Assembly: GCA_027924585.1 (NCBI GenBank)
Contig: BSBM01000812.1
Span: forward strand, 248,001-312,000
Reading direction: 5' to 3'
Length of the DNA: 64,000 nucleotides
Origin: Larix kaempferi
Lineage: Eukaryota > Streptophyta > Pinopsida > Pinales > Pinaceae
Positions within the stretch are counted from its first letter, which is position 1. Every line of letters starts with the position of its first letter. Below the pieces are notes generated by a model, which was given only the letters and a program-made list of their open reading frames with translations, did no database searches and was not told the DNA's origin. Below are positions 33,071 through 44,400 of the stretch, piece by piece. The position numbers and the translations under genes are program-made.

Positions 33071-35736
33071 TGTAACACCCCGTTTTGACATTTCTACCTG
33101 AACTACTATTATATGTTGTATTTGTTTGACTGTGAGACCTCGTCAGTTGACGACACTGTGGACATGGTTCTATTATTTTGCCGATATATATATATGTGTG
33201 TGTATGATGATAGTGTTAAGATCGATAGTCATGTTTAGATATGTATCATGTGTTAATTATGTCAAATATATGGAAATTTATTAAATGATGGGTACGTGGA
33301 TACCGTTACAGTTATATGTTGAAATCAATGAATGTTATGCCAGGTGCATGGCGAATGAATGAGTTTATTATCGTTATGTTATGATGAAATATATGTGTGT
33401 ACATATCGAGGATTTATGCGCGATATTCTATATTGTATGTCGAGGACTGACTTACAGGTTGAAACGGCTAAGTGATAGCTGGATCCTACGAGGTGGGAGG
33501 GCCTCGGGGACACGGACTTCGAAAGATAAAATGGTATGCGAGTGATGCACTATTTACTTTCGTATGGTTATTATGCTGTTTATTACGATGTATGTTATGA
33601 CATGGGTGGGGTAGGGTTTCAGGAAACTCAACCGCCCAGATCGGTTATACGATGACAGACCGAGTACAAGTGCAACGCTATTGTTATGTCGAGTAGACAT
33701 AATCCCTTGTTCCATTAGGGGGGTGGAGGCTTTACCCACCGTTTATCCCCGAAACCCAGAGTCATGGGAGGGCTGTGCTACGGCGCGCTCCCCAAGGTGT
33801 GTGATGATGACTGGTGGTTGCCTGCTGGGGAAGCTGGTCGATGTAGTCGACACTTCCGCTTACGGGTTCTAGCTGGAACCGGTCATGACTTGACATTCCA
33901 GGGTAGTCCAGCAGAGGACAGGATAGGATGTGGAAGTTAGTAATGATGTAGGTAGATAGGTGTAGTGTGAAGTAGGGGTGAAAACAAGATCTAACTGTAG
34001 GTATGTAAAACCCTTGTTTGAGTATGTGTCGTAACTCAGAAATGTATGAATTGTCGTAACTAATAAGACTTCAGTTAGTTAAAGGATTGTACCTTGCAAA
34101 CTATGTTAAAACATGTGTCAGTAAATAATAAAGTTTCGTGATTATGATCGGTGTGCGTGAATTATTATTGTTAGTGTACTTACGCGAGGTATGTAAGCAG
34201 TAGCTACGCTTACATAACTCGCCTACATATTTATAAATTGTGTAAAATATTGTTGAATAATGATGTTAATTATTGTCGTTTCATAATTAACTATTGTTGA
34301 TCAATGTTAATAATGTCGATTAAAGTTAGTAATGATGATTAAGGCTAACAATGTAGATTAATGTTAATTACTGTCAATTAAGGTTATTAATGTTGATTAA
34401 TGTTAATTATTGTACATTAATGATTAATTATTGCTGAGTAATAAACAAGTTACGGTTAAATTATGTAGTAAAATAATGCAACCTAGTTAGTAATGATTAA
34501 TCGAATGCTAATGAGATGTTTAGTAAAAACTAAGGGTTAAAATGGTTAAATGATTATTGTAATGTAAAATTTAGTAGTATTAATTTGATAATTAAATATT
34601 AATTGCAAGGTTAGATAATTAATTAAGAAGTATGGATAAGAATTAAGTTATAAACCATTAGTTTTATAAGGATCATGCTTAAGATTAATTAGAAAACGGG
34701 ATTATTATTGGTAATTAATAAATTGAATTAGTGAATTTATAATTAAAGAGAATTTACATATTAAAAATATTAGAAACCATTAATTAAATGATTAGGTAAT
34801 TGTAATTAATGGTTTGATAATTACTGTTAATTAAATTAAATGGGGAAGCAGGCAAGTTTAAACTATATAATATGTATATAACATTTATTATTTATTAATT
34901 AAATGGTCAAATGTTGAAATATGAATAAGGATATGTTTAAAATTGTTATATTAAATAAATGATTAAATTTAATTGAATTAAAGGTTACGGTTGAGAAGTG
35001 ACCCAACCAACACTTTTAATATTAATTTAATATTTAAAAAGTCCAAGTCCAAGTTGAGGGCTGAATGGGTTGGAGGAAATTTAATTTAGGGATAAGGGTA
35101 GTAATGGGAAGAGTCGGCAAATTTGGTATAAGATGGTGAAAGGGGGAAGGAGAAGAGGATCCTTTTTCTACCTTAGTTATTTTGGGAGGAAGTTTTGGGA
35201 GAGCAGAGACAGAAATTTTAGAGCAGAGCTGAAAGGAGCTGAAAGGGGGTTTTTGCTGGAGGTTTTTTTCTAAAGGGATATAACGGGTTGGCTTGTACTC
35301 GGTTTTGGGCTCGGGGGTCCAAAGGGGTACCTTTGGAGCTGGGTGGTCGGCGAGACCTCGCCAGTTGGCAGGGTGGCAAAACTGGTTTGGCTGGTTGAGT
35401 TTCAGAACTGTGGGGAGGGCTTTTGACTGCAGGGAAAAAGGCAAGGAGAAACGGCAAACAGGGACAGCAACAAAGGGAATCTGCAAGCTACCTACAGGTA
35501 TTTTCCAGCAGGTAAATTATTCATTTCTACTCTATCAAATTATTATTTTCGGTTATATGTTATACGTTATTTCACCTCCACATGAGAAGTAAATGTTAAA
35601 ATTTAAATGTAAATTTGATGTAATTTACATGCGTAGAAATAGACATAAGCTAGAAATTCAAAACAGAAATCTTGAACAGAATCGAATTATCTGACTGTAA
35701 ATTAATGTTAACGGAGACCCTAGTTGGGGTCTTACA
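33071..35736 (+). mobile_element. Solo LTR C, 2666 bp, inside the A leader
   Basis: Starts TGTAACACCCCG and ends GGGGTCTTACA. Flanked by GATAG at 33066-33070 and 35737-35741. The uninterrupted site is present in B at 28259-28263. No primer binding site, polypurine tract or coding domain inside, so it is best read as a solo LTR left by LTR-LTR recombination. Termini and size suit a gypsy element. A very AT-rich part (34200-35030) is followed by TATAAG near 35128 and a GC-richer part (35280-35470), which suggests plus orientation, but weakly. The 150-codon minus frame at 35034-35486 lacks any domain. Confidence 0.85.
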
Positions 35737-35741
35737 GATAG

Positions 35742-36248
35742 GTCTGACCTCAGTTGGACTCTCTGAGAGAGATTTATGCCAAGTGTCGCAACGTGACCTG
35801 TTTATGGGATAAAATAGGAGAGCTAACTTGTACGGTGTGCCCTGTGTCACTGGTTCAACTTCGGCCTCTGAAAACATTTCCTGAGATAGTACGTTCTGTG
35901 TACTACCTGTCACTTTTTACAAAATTTCATTTGGAGCTTCCTATCCCAAGTTATGACCTTTTTTCCTAGGTCACCTGATTTTGACTGAGATTTGGAAGAG
36001 GCAGAAACCCTAACTTGTACAGATCATAACTTACAAAGTACAACGAATCTAAGGGTTCCCTTAGGACACAAGATACCTGGAGATGTTATCTACTACCTGT
36101 AAAGGTTTCAGATCCTGAACCTTCGCCAAAATGGATTTATAGCGAAAGTTCCACGATGACTGGTTTTTGCTATGTAAAACCCTAACCTTCAAATTGTCAC
36201 AAGTGAAGCAAGTGTCGTAAGTGCCATACCTTGCCTTCCTTCAGGTTA
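35742..36248 (-). other. Leader of element A, part after insertion C
   Basis: Continues the leader exactly where C interrupted it. Holds the second unit of the 181-bp duplication and runs to the primer binding site. Confidence 0.8.
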
Positions 36249-36260
36249 GCTCTGATACCA
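36249..36260 (-). other. Primer binding site of element A
   Basis: GCTCTGATACCA on the plus strand, directly beside the 5' LTR. Complementary, in minus orientation, to the 3' end of initiator methionine tRNA. Confidence 0.92.
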
Positions 36261-36864
36261 TGTTAATATTCCATATGCTAAGACAGAAAATAGCAGCATT
36301 ACATTCCATTTCACAATAATAGCATATACAGGATCACTGAAGAAACAACAAGCATAGCATAAACACAAGAGACACAGACTTATCCTGGGAAACCCTCATG
36401 GGGTAGAAAACCCAGCAAAGCTTCCTCAATATAGATGACCATCAATATACAAAGATGCAAACCAAAGACATGATCTCCTCCTCCACCATAGCAGACCTCT
36501 CCTCCACAAGTGCGCCTCTCTCAAGTGAGTGTGTGTATCAAATGAGGAACACACCTCCTCTATTTATACACTACTCTGACATATCTTTTACACAAGTACA
36601 TGTAGGCTCGTATTTAACCAATGGGTTAAATACCCCACTACAACTGACTGGGCCGACCCCTCTAGGGTGTTCTAATAACCCTTTGACCCACATAACACAT
36701 ACAGGGCCGACCCCCACTAGGGAAGTCTAATAACCCGAGTTACCACATTCCGACGGAGGAATAAACATCTCCGGATATACAATAAGATCTTCATGGAGGA
36801 ATGAAACATCTCCGGAATAATAAAGTACAAATATAATATTCTTTGAAGTTACAATATCTCAACA
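36261..36864 (-). mobile_element. 5' LTR of element A
   Basis: 604 bp, TGTTAATATTC to TCTCAACA, the pair of 20354-20957. About 13 substitutions between the two and no indel seen. Confidence 0.93.
36560..36568 (-). promoter_or_regulatory. TATA box in the 5' LTR of A
   Basis: TATAAATAG on the minus strand, identical in all three LTRs of the family (20653-20661, 22110-22118, here). Transcription would run leftwards into the element, starting roughly 30 bp further on. The start site itself cannot be seen. Confidence 0.65.
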
Positions 36865-36869
36865 TATTA

Positions 36870-37906
36870 TATGTAATACTTGTCTTGAATAGCATCGCAG
36901 AGATTGGGGATGGATAGATCTCCTTATTATTTATGTTTCATATTATATTATAATACTTGTCTTGACCATCCCTGTACACCTTGCATTCACATGATATATA
37001 TCTATATACTGGATCTTATAACCATGTTATGTGTTGTGTTAATGCTTCTTATAAGAGTATGTAGATGCAGGTTGGGGTATGGTAAACCCTTTGCATATAA
37101 AATGTAATCATTGGTGTATATAAATATATGCTAGTTCGGGTAGGGAAAACCTTCGACATATGTCTTGTATTATGTTATATTTATTCCATAGAACCCTTTG
37201 GGAAGGAATGGTATCTCTTTTCACATATTATATTGAAATGGTTGTGATCAGCCTGGGAGAGAATCCCTATAATGCCTCTGAGATAGATGGTTGAATGTTT
37301 GGGAAAGTGGTCTCTATGAGAGAGACTTTAGAAAGTGGAAAGTAAACTGTGATGCATAATGTATCTCTTCTATTTTTGGTAAATAATAATTATGACATTC
37401 TTTGGTGGACGTAGCCCATAGATTTGGATGAACCACATATACTGGTCTCTTTCTTATGTGTACTATATGTGTTTTAATCTACTTGATAAATGTGATATAA
37501 AATGGTAAGTGGTTTCACTAAAGAATGTCTATTACATAAGTTCACATTTCAAATAATGATTTGAGTGTTTGGTTATATAATAAACATGAGGATTACTCGG
37601 GTATTGGAACTAAGACCCCACATAAAAAGGGGTTTACACTTCTGTATTTGTTATGTACGAATTGTTAGAAGGGACTGAGCCACATGTTGGCTTAAAAGGT
37701 AATCTTTATGCAAGAATGGCTAATCATGCTTAATGTATAAGTCTTTTGAGAAAAGTAGTGAATGAACATGTGTTTATATGCAATGCTACTTATGACTTAT
37801 ATTCAAGTACATATGTGTTGTGACTAACACTCTTGATTGTTGATGTCAAGGAAAATTGTTACCCCCATTCCTACAATTGTTGAACTTAGAAAATGGGTAT
37901 GTTACA
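36870..37906. repeat. Right part of J: repeat units and LTR-like end
   Basis: Resumes the GCAGAGATTGGGGATGGATA phrase at 36893, near-identical to the unit at 20279 left of A. Further diverged units occur at about 37060, 37130 and 37195. No coding frame. Ends with the candidate LTR terminus at 37906. Confidence 0.5.
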
Positions 37907-38244
37907 CTACTATGGCGATGTTACTTGCCAATCCAAGTTTAAAGTTTTTTGCCATTATTTTTATATTTTTAAGCTTCAAGCCATATCAGTGGCCATAAAA
38001 AATCATATATACATTAAATGAGGTAGTTATTTAGTTTTTGAATCCCATTCAGAGGATTGGTTTAGACAAAGTTAATCTTCTAGTAAACCGACCTTGTTTT
38101 CAACAATCAAACCATATTAAAAATATAGTATCCCGAGTCAAAAAAACGTTGGCAATGTTTTAATACATCAAAATCTATTCTCTTCAAAATTCATAATGTT
38201 ATCATGGCTAAAAGTACTCTATAATCTAGTACACTCCATTGTGG
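37907..38244. other. Unassigned AT-rich stretch
   Basis: Nothing recognised. It does not continue the receptor-kinase fragment that J would have interrupted at 17637. Confidence 0.4.
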
Positions 38245-38488
38245 CATTTTAAGTTTAGATTTTATATAGATTAATGTAGAAAGGAATATGTAGTTTCTTT
38301 GTGCTTAAAATGTGTTCACATTGTGTTGTTTCTCACGTCACCCTCTTGTGTCGCATGTTCCCTCAACATTTTAAGTTTAGATTTTATATAGATTAATGTA
38401 GAAAGGAATATGCAGTTTCTTTGTGCTTAAAATGTGTTCACATTGTGTTGTTTCTCACGTCACCCTCTTGTGTCGCATGTTCCCTCAA
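38245..38488. repeat. 122-bp tandem duplication
   Basis: Copies 38245-38366 and 38367-38488 differ at one base that I can find (GTAG/GCAG). The second copy contains the last residues of the kinase fragment, and the first repeats that end plus its downstream sequence. The near identity implies a young event. Confidence 0.92.
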
Positions 38489-39015
38489 CTTATCCTCAGG
38501 ATAAGCATACCCAAAATACCCAACAATATTAGAGGAGTATGCATTCACAAAATTGGTTTCCAACTTATCCAAGCCAAAACCTGAGATACGAGCCTCAAAA
38601 ATTGCATGAAACTGCACATTTTTTTGGGCTTCAAATCTCCATGAACAATTGGAGCATATACTGGCTATGAAAGAATGAAGGATGCAATCAATCCCAAGTG
38701 TAATGAGGTTCCTCATAGGCCAATTTAGGATGTATCCATCGTGTTGTGTGGCCTCTTGTAGGAGAGTAACCAAGTTTCCATTATGCATGTTATCATACAC
38801 CAACAATGTTAAATCACCATTGGAATAATACCCCCTAAATGTAGTCATTTTTTGGGGGCTTAACTCTTTCATGATATTCTACCTCTTTTTAAAATCACTC
38901 TCTTCTAATATTTTCCCCTCGAACAATCTCCTTATCTTCAAAACAAGCCTTGAACACAACTCCATACCTCATTCTACTCAATACATGTTCTTCATCAAAC
39001 TTCCTAGTGACAATA
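38438..39015 (-). pseudogene. LRR receptor-like kinase domain fragment
   Basis: From the right it reads KFDEEHVLSRMRYGVVFKAC and FEDK, then a gap where the VAIK-type Lys region should be. It continues in the open frame 38872-38438: TTFRGYYSNGDLTLLVYDNM, NGNLVTLLQEATQHDG, LNWPMRNLITLGI, NVQFHAIFEARISGFGLDK, YFGYAYPED. This is the order of a plant receptor-kinase domain from N-lobe to APE region. The HGD catalytic loop is scrambled by a shift, DFG reads GFG, and the sequence stops after the activation segment. It is related to 17394-17637, which carries the N-lobe only, and both are on the minus strand. Confidence 0.8.
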
Positions 39016-39114
39016 GAGGCAAAAATAAACTTGAAAGAATATATTGCAAAACCCACAATAGAGGCTTATAAACAAAGCAAAAGGTTGTGAAAGTCTTAGC
39101 ATTTGATTAGCTCC

Positions 39115-39703
39115 TCATAAATTTGAATAAATGCAAAGAAACACATTTTCGCATACCTTTGTGAGTGAGGCCAGTGGAAGACCTATTACTCGGCTCAACA
39201 CCCTTGTGACCATTTGGACCTCTGTTACTTCTTCCTTCAATATGTCATTCTTTGCAATAGATATTGGGTTAAGATTGTCTCCCTCATATCTCTGTGATAA
39301 TGGGTCAACCTTCTGATGCAATTTTTTTTATCCCTTCCATATCCATGTGTACTTCTACAAATCGATCTGCTTCATTATCTTATTTTGGTGCCTCCAATGG
39401 TTCAGAGAAAGATATCCTCCTACGGCCTTTTGATCCTTGCCCTGAGCTATTGATATATGCCATTGGTGCATTTTGTAGCTCCTCGTTAGCTAATCTCCAT
39501 TCATTCTCCAAATCAGAGGTCATTTCCTTCTTTTTTAAACATCCATGAATGCTTGACAAAGGAGGATTCAAAGAGAATTTGTAAAGTGGATAGAAACCGC
39601 ATGTTGGATAGAAATCATGTTTAAACTTGCAACCAGATATAAACAACGTGATGAAACCGAGACACTTATCCATATAGTAGTGACTCTGGGTGGATTGACA
39701 CAC
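39115..39703 (-). pseudogene. Unrecognised coding-like sequence upstream of the kinase fragment
   Basis: Two open pieces, 39703-39380 (ending GRRRISFSEPLEAPK) and 39321-39115 (IAKNDILKEEVTEVQMVTRV and LSRVIGLPLAS, followed by a GTATGC donor-like site). They are linked by a frame reading ADRFVEVHMDMEGIK. Composition looks protein-like and the strand matches the kinase piece, but I recognise no family. It may be an exon of the same decayed gene or of another one. Confidence 0.3.
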
Positions 39704-40189
39704 CGTTTGATATTAAACAATATGTTTGTAATTGATCAATATTTTGTAGTAAGATTGAATTTAACTTAACAACCCGAGGGAAGGCTTTGCTTAACTTCCT
39801 ACATTCAACATAATATAATTATTATAACTCAACTCAACTCACCTGTAAAAGGACATGTATAAATTTGGAGTATATTGAATGGAAAGGACAAGGGCTAAAT
39901 ATGACCTGTAGATTTTTATGGTAAAGGTATATTTAGTAACAATGTGTTGGGTAACTAATTTGTCAAACCAAGAAATAACATTTACTCAAAACTCACATAT
40001 AAGTTTTGCCTATCAAGGAATCCTATTCAAATGGCTTAAATGGGGCATAGATATCAATCATGTGTGTACATTGTAGATAGATAGATAAGGAGATAGAAAA
40101 TATAGATATTGATAGAGATGCAGACACATTTTTGGCCAATTTGGGAGTTTTACAAATGAAACTAGTCTACCTAGTGTCCAACTTCTTAA
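39704..40189. other. Unassigned stretch
   Basis: No gene or element recognised. Contains a short GATA-rich run near 40074-40100. Confidence 0.4.
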
Positions 40190-40665
40190 GAGATTACCAA
40201 TGCAAGCTTGTCATACATTGTATTGATTGGGACTTGGTCATTGATATAATTTCTTAGTCAACACTCTTTGGGTGGATGTATACAAATACAAAATGTTGAA
40301 GACATAATTTAGCTAGGAGATTAATCAAAAGACAAATTTATCTTTAGGAAGTGATGCTTGGGCTCAAAGGAATGTGCCAAGAGGATAAGGATAGATTTTA
40401 TAACAATGTCTAGACATAGTTGGAAAATGGCGTATTTACTAATCCAAATTGGTTCATCCCCTGTAGAAGTATTTTGCTTGTAGATTATGTTAACCATTTT
40501 CATTGCAAATACCTAGATTCAATTCCTTTCCGCTCTCCATGTAGTTTCTATATTTCAAAGTGTTTAGTTTCTCATAATATGTGGAGTTCACAATGTAGAA
40601 AGCTTTGGGACATATCATCTGGCATGAGATTTGTAATGATGCATATGTTTGGCATGTTGTGAACC
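40190..40665 (-). repeat. Dispersed repeat R, copy 2 (inverted)
   Basis: Reverse complement matches 16903-17366. The shared 60-codon frame is at 40321-40503 on the minus strand. It agrees with copy 1 at 45 of 60 residues by my count. Confidence 0.75.
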
Positions 40666-40859
40666 TAACATGCCTTACCTCCACCCCACCTTTGAAATGT
40701 GCATGGGAAAAAATATATAAAATTAGTTGTGACAGTTTGTGAAATTAATAATCCTATGAATTCAATTCTTAATTTAGATAGAGATTTGAGTCAACAATCT
40801 TCAAAACCCAAAGTTGTAGTGACAAGGGGTAGTTTTGTAGTACCTAAGACTATCTATTC

Positions 40860-41400
40860 AACATGGACTCTCACCACGCATACATCATCGGTGAGTAGTA
40901 GGATTGGAAGTATTTGCTTTGTTCAATTGAAGAATTTGTAATTAGAAGAATTAGTGATACATGTGAAACATGTTCCAACTGAGGAAATGAAGAGGAAAAG
41001 TGTTGCTTCAATCCATCCCAACTAAGTTTTGTGTATAACAAAATCTTAGAGGATATTGCTAGATGGAGAAATTGATATTCTTAAAAGGATATTTGGATAT
41101 CAAGGACTCTTTCCAAGTATAGTGGAAGCTTTGAATGCTACTATGTTTGTAATGAGGAATCTCACCACACATATAGGATTCGTCTCTGAATAGCAACACT
41201 TGAAGTATTGCCTTTGTTTAAATGAAAAACTATAAATAATAGAATTAGAGATCCATGTTTTGATGTTTCAATTGAAATGAAGAGGAAAAAAGTTGCTTTA
41301 GTCCTTGACAACTAAGTCCTGTGATTAACAAACCCTTTAAATTAAGGACTCTTTCCAAGTATAGTGGAAGTTGTGGATCCTACTCTCTTTAGTGCCTATA
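40860..41400. repeat. Imperfect tandem duplication, about 250-285 bp
   Basis: The first copy has ACTCTCACCACGCATACATC (40865), AATGAAGAGGAAAA and GACTCTTTCCAAGTATAGTG (about 41103). The second has TCTCACCACACATATAGG (41159), AATGAAGAGGAAAA and GACTCTTTCCAAGTATAGTG (about 41346). Considerably diverged. Confidence 0.65.
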
Positions 41401-44400
41401 TGTACTATTGAAATATGCAACAGCTGGACATATACTTTACTCCGGGACATGAACAAGAGACAGAAAGAAATGTCTAAGGGACATGAAACATAGATCAATT
41501 TAGTATCTTCTTGTAACATGTTGATACATTTGACACATGTATCTGTATGTATCCTAGTATATATCCAACTTGCCATATGTGCATATTTACTATTGTTAGA
41601 CCACATGCTAACCTTCTTAGGGTATAAACATGTATTGAGAGAAAAAGATACTTATGAGCTAGGATTAGAAATATCTACCGAGCTTGAGTATTTACTTTAT
41701 TTCATTCAGTGAATTTGTCAAAACATTCATACTTCAATCGTGAATGTGTTTTATGTTTTGATGATAACAATGTAACTTGTTGCCTAAAAGCTTGACAAAT
41801 TGTTTTTCCTTCCTTGTACTCTTTTCCTTTCGACATTCATTTACCTCTTTTAAGACACTTACTAACTATACTTTAAAGTGGCTTAGTTTTATCAAAAAAA
41901 ATGTATTTATGAAGTGCGTTTGAACATGAGTTTACATCATATCCATAAATATAATTTATAAAGCAACGGCTGATATAATCAAAGAACCCGTTGGTGATGC
42001 CTTCCATGAACAAGTGTAAAAACTAATGATTCCATGACCAATGGAAGGCTCTTTCATGCTTGGAAAAAACAACTTCCCACCATAAAATACTCAACATGGT
42101 TTTAAAAAAGTTTGCTACCTTTAATTTATATTGCACGGAGCCTATGCCGTTGCACCGTTCCTTTGATAATTACGCCATTTAAAATGTTAAAACTTGACAA
42201 TTACGCCATTTAAAATATTATTTTAAGTTATGAAAAGTAAATATTTTATTTACGATATACCATTACTTTTCCTTTTCGGCGCGAAGATTTTATACTATTG
42301 AAATCTTTGGTGTCGAAATCATGTCGGGTTGTACTTATTCATTCCCAACTTTATAATTAATAAACCCTTATTTATTAGTCAATGATAAATGAAAATCCAT
42401 TTGATTTTGATATAGGTATAGTTTAAATATTTTAAATTTTCAAAAATTTTAATATATTTTTGGTTTTATTTTATTAAAAAATTGATTGGAAATTTTTAAA
42501 AAAGATTAGAATCATATATATTAGTTATGAAAATTGTATAATTTGGGTGATATAGAAATATTGGTAGATGTTGAATCTATTTATAAATTCGAAAACACAA
42601 TTTAAACATTTTCAAATTTAGATTTTACTAAAAACAAATTTACCAGATTCCAACCAAAACTCATAAAATCCAAAACATAAAATAAATAAACTACTCCTTT
42701 AATATGTATAAAACTCTTATAACATTAAAAAATAAACTATAAATTTATAATATAAATCCTCGTTACTATTTCTTTTCGTACACCATATATTCGTCAATTA
42801 ATAACTTCGTTATCAATTTTGTCTCTTCCTTCCATATATATTAAATAAATAACGTTATTGTCAAGCGAAAACACAAGGACAAAAACACGGGTTTTCACTT
42901 AATATTGAATTGTTTTTATAAAATATCTAAGTATTTTTATATATTTATTAGTTGAAACTGATTTCTAATAATCGATTTGTATTTAAACTTATTTCTAATA
43001 ATTTTTTAAAAATTAGATCGTTTGTATGTAAATCTCATTTATCTACCATGAAAACAAATAATAAATTTCAAAATAATCATAAAATGACATAAATGGTATG
43101 TGGCTCATTTTGCATGATGTTAAACTCTTTCCGACTTGTTTTACATGATGTTCTTTGGCCATCATGCTCCCATCAGAGCAAAATTATTTAAATATCACGT
43201 TATATAACCATGAGGGTTAGGGGAGCCAAGTACATCATGATAGAGGAAACCTTCATAAAAGAGGGAATCTTTATTTTCAAAACTTTAAAACAAGATTGAG
43301 AGTGATAACAACTTTTATTTATCTTATTTCAAAGGTGGCTTCAAATTTATTTGATGTTTTGAAGAAAAACTACTTACATTGAAAGATAATTCTAAGAAAG
43401 TCAGCATGGTTTATGATATTGTAATTATTTTATATTAATTTTAATTTTGGATCTATTACTAGTTATTACATTTTTTGAGGTGTAAACTTTTTTAATAATA
43501 TAAAACTTTGTAAAAAAGTTTATGTTTTAAGGGGTTTGATCCTTTTCGATGTATGACAAATTTGAGGTTGAGATAGATCTAGCTTGGTTACCAACTTAGA
43601 TCCATCTTAGTTCCAAATATATTAAGTGTTGAGAAGGATAAAAAAATAGAGATTCAAATTTCTCGGTGCTTAAAATATCTCGAGTTAATGCTTCGAGGTA
43701 TCATGTAGCTCATTGTTGATATTGTGGATTGATAAGAAGCAACGATGAATGATGCAAATAGTATTGCCTCGGTTTCTTCATCTTCTAGTAATTGATATGA
43801 TTTAGTTTATATGTGTGTGTGTGTGTATTCCCCAAATTAAGATTATCTTACAAAACATAAGAAAGAAGATCAAACATAATGAGTACCATGCCCCTAATGA
43901 TCATTCTTCAGTTGACCAGTTGCAGAGGACAAATGAGTGTGTTTTGTTGTTGTTGATCTAACCGTGTTATGCTCCATTATATCATCCTATTTTCCTTCCT
44001 ACTATTGCAACTCAACCAAACCAATTAATATTGTCAGAGAGAAAGTATGCTATAGATCAAGAAAACCAAGAAATTGCTACAGTTGTAGGTTTTTAAACTT
44101 CGCTTGAAGATCCTGAATTACATCTTCCTACTCAGCTATCTTGTCATCGCTTTCCTCCAATCCTAGTTCCATCAATACTATCTTTTTTTTGTACTTGTTT
44201 GTCCGCTTCTTATTAACCTCCAACTGTATTTGAATGTTATTCATATCCCTATCATAATTTAGTTCACATATATTCCTCCACTCTTCCATCTTTTCCATAA
44301 TCTGCACCATCGTCTCTTCCCCTTCATCGAATAATCTGTAAGGTCCACATCCATTATTTCGACCAATAGAGGGGGACATGAATGAATTATGGGCTTCTAA

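Larger units (their letters stand above)
20354..36864 (-). mobile_element. Copia-type element A, with B and C nested inside
   Basis: Complete element on the minus strand, bounded by TATTA at 20349-20353 and 36865-36869. Both LTRs are 604 bp. Internal order in element direction: 5' LTR, primer site, long leader interrupted by solo LTR C, RT end plus RNase H, 3' region with tandem arrays interrupted by element B, polypurine tract, 3' LTR. Total 16511 bp, but only about 6.9 kb without B (21820-28784) and C with its duplication. Gag, protease, integrase and most of RT are absent, so it depended on other elements to move. The LTRs differ at about 13 positions by eye (about 98% identical), so insertion is fairly recent compared with G. 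Confidence 0.93.
17638..37906. mobile_element. Candidate very long LTR J, split by element A
   Basis: Starts TGTAATATCCCTC at 17638, and a plausible end GGGTATGTTACA lies at 37895-37906. Without element A and its duplication this is about 3.75 kb with no coding frames. Termini of the TGTAAYA...TRTTACA type are common in long gypsy LTRs, and C and G here have similar ones. Against it, the flanking bases (TTGCT left, CTACT right) are not a convincing target duplication. It could be an old solo LTR with an eroded end, or ordinary intergenic sequence. Confidence 0.35.

Noticed and set aside
35034-35486. 150-codon minus frame in solo LTR C
   Set aside because: Lies in the GC-richer part of an LTR, low-complexity proline-rich, no domain. 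Overlapping frames on both strands are also open.
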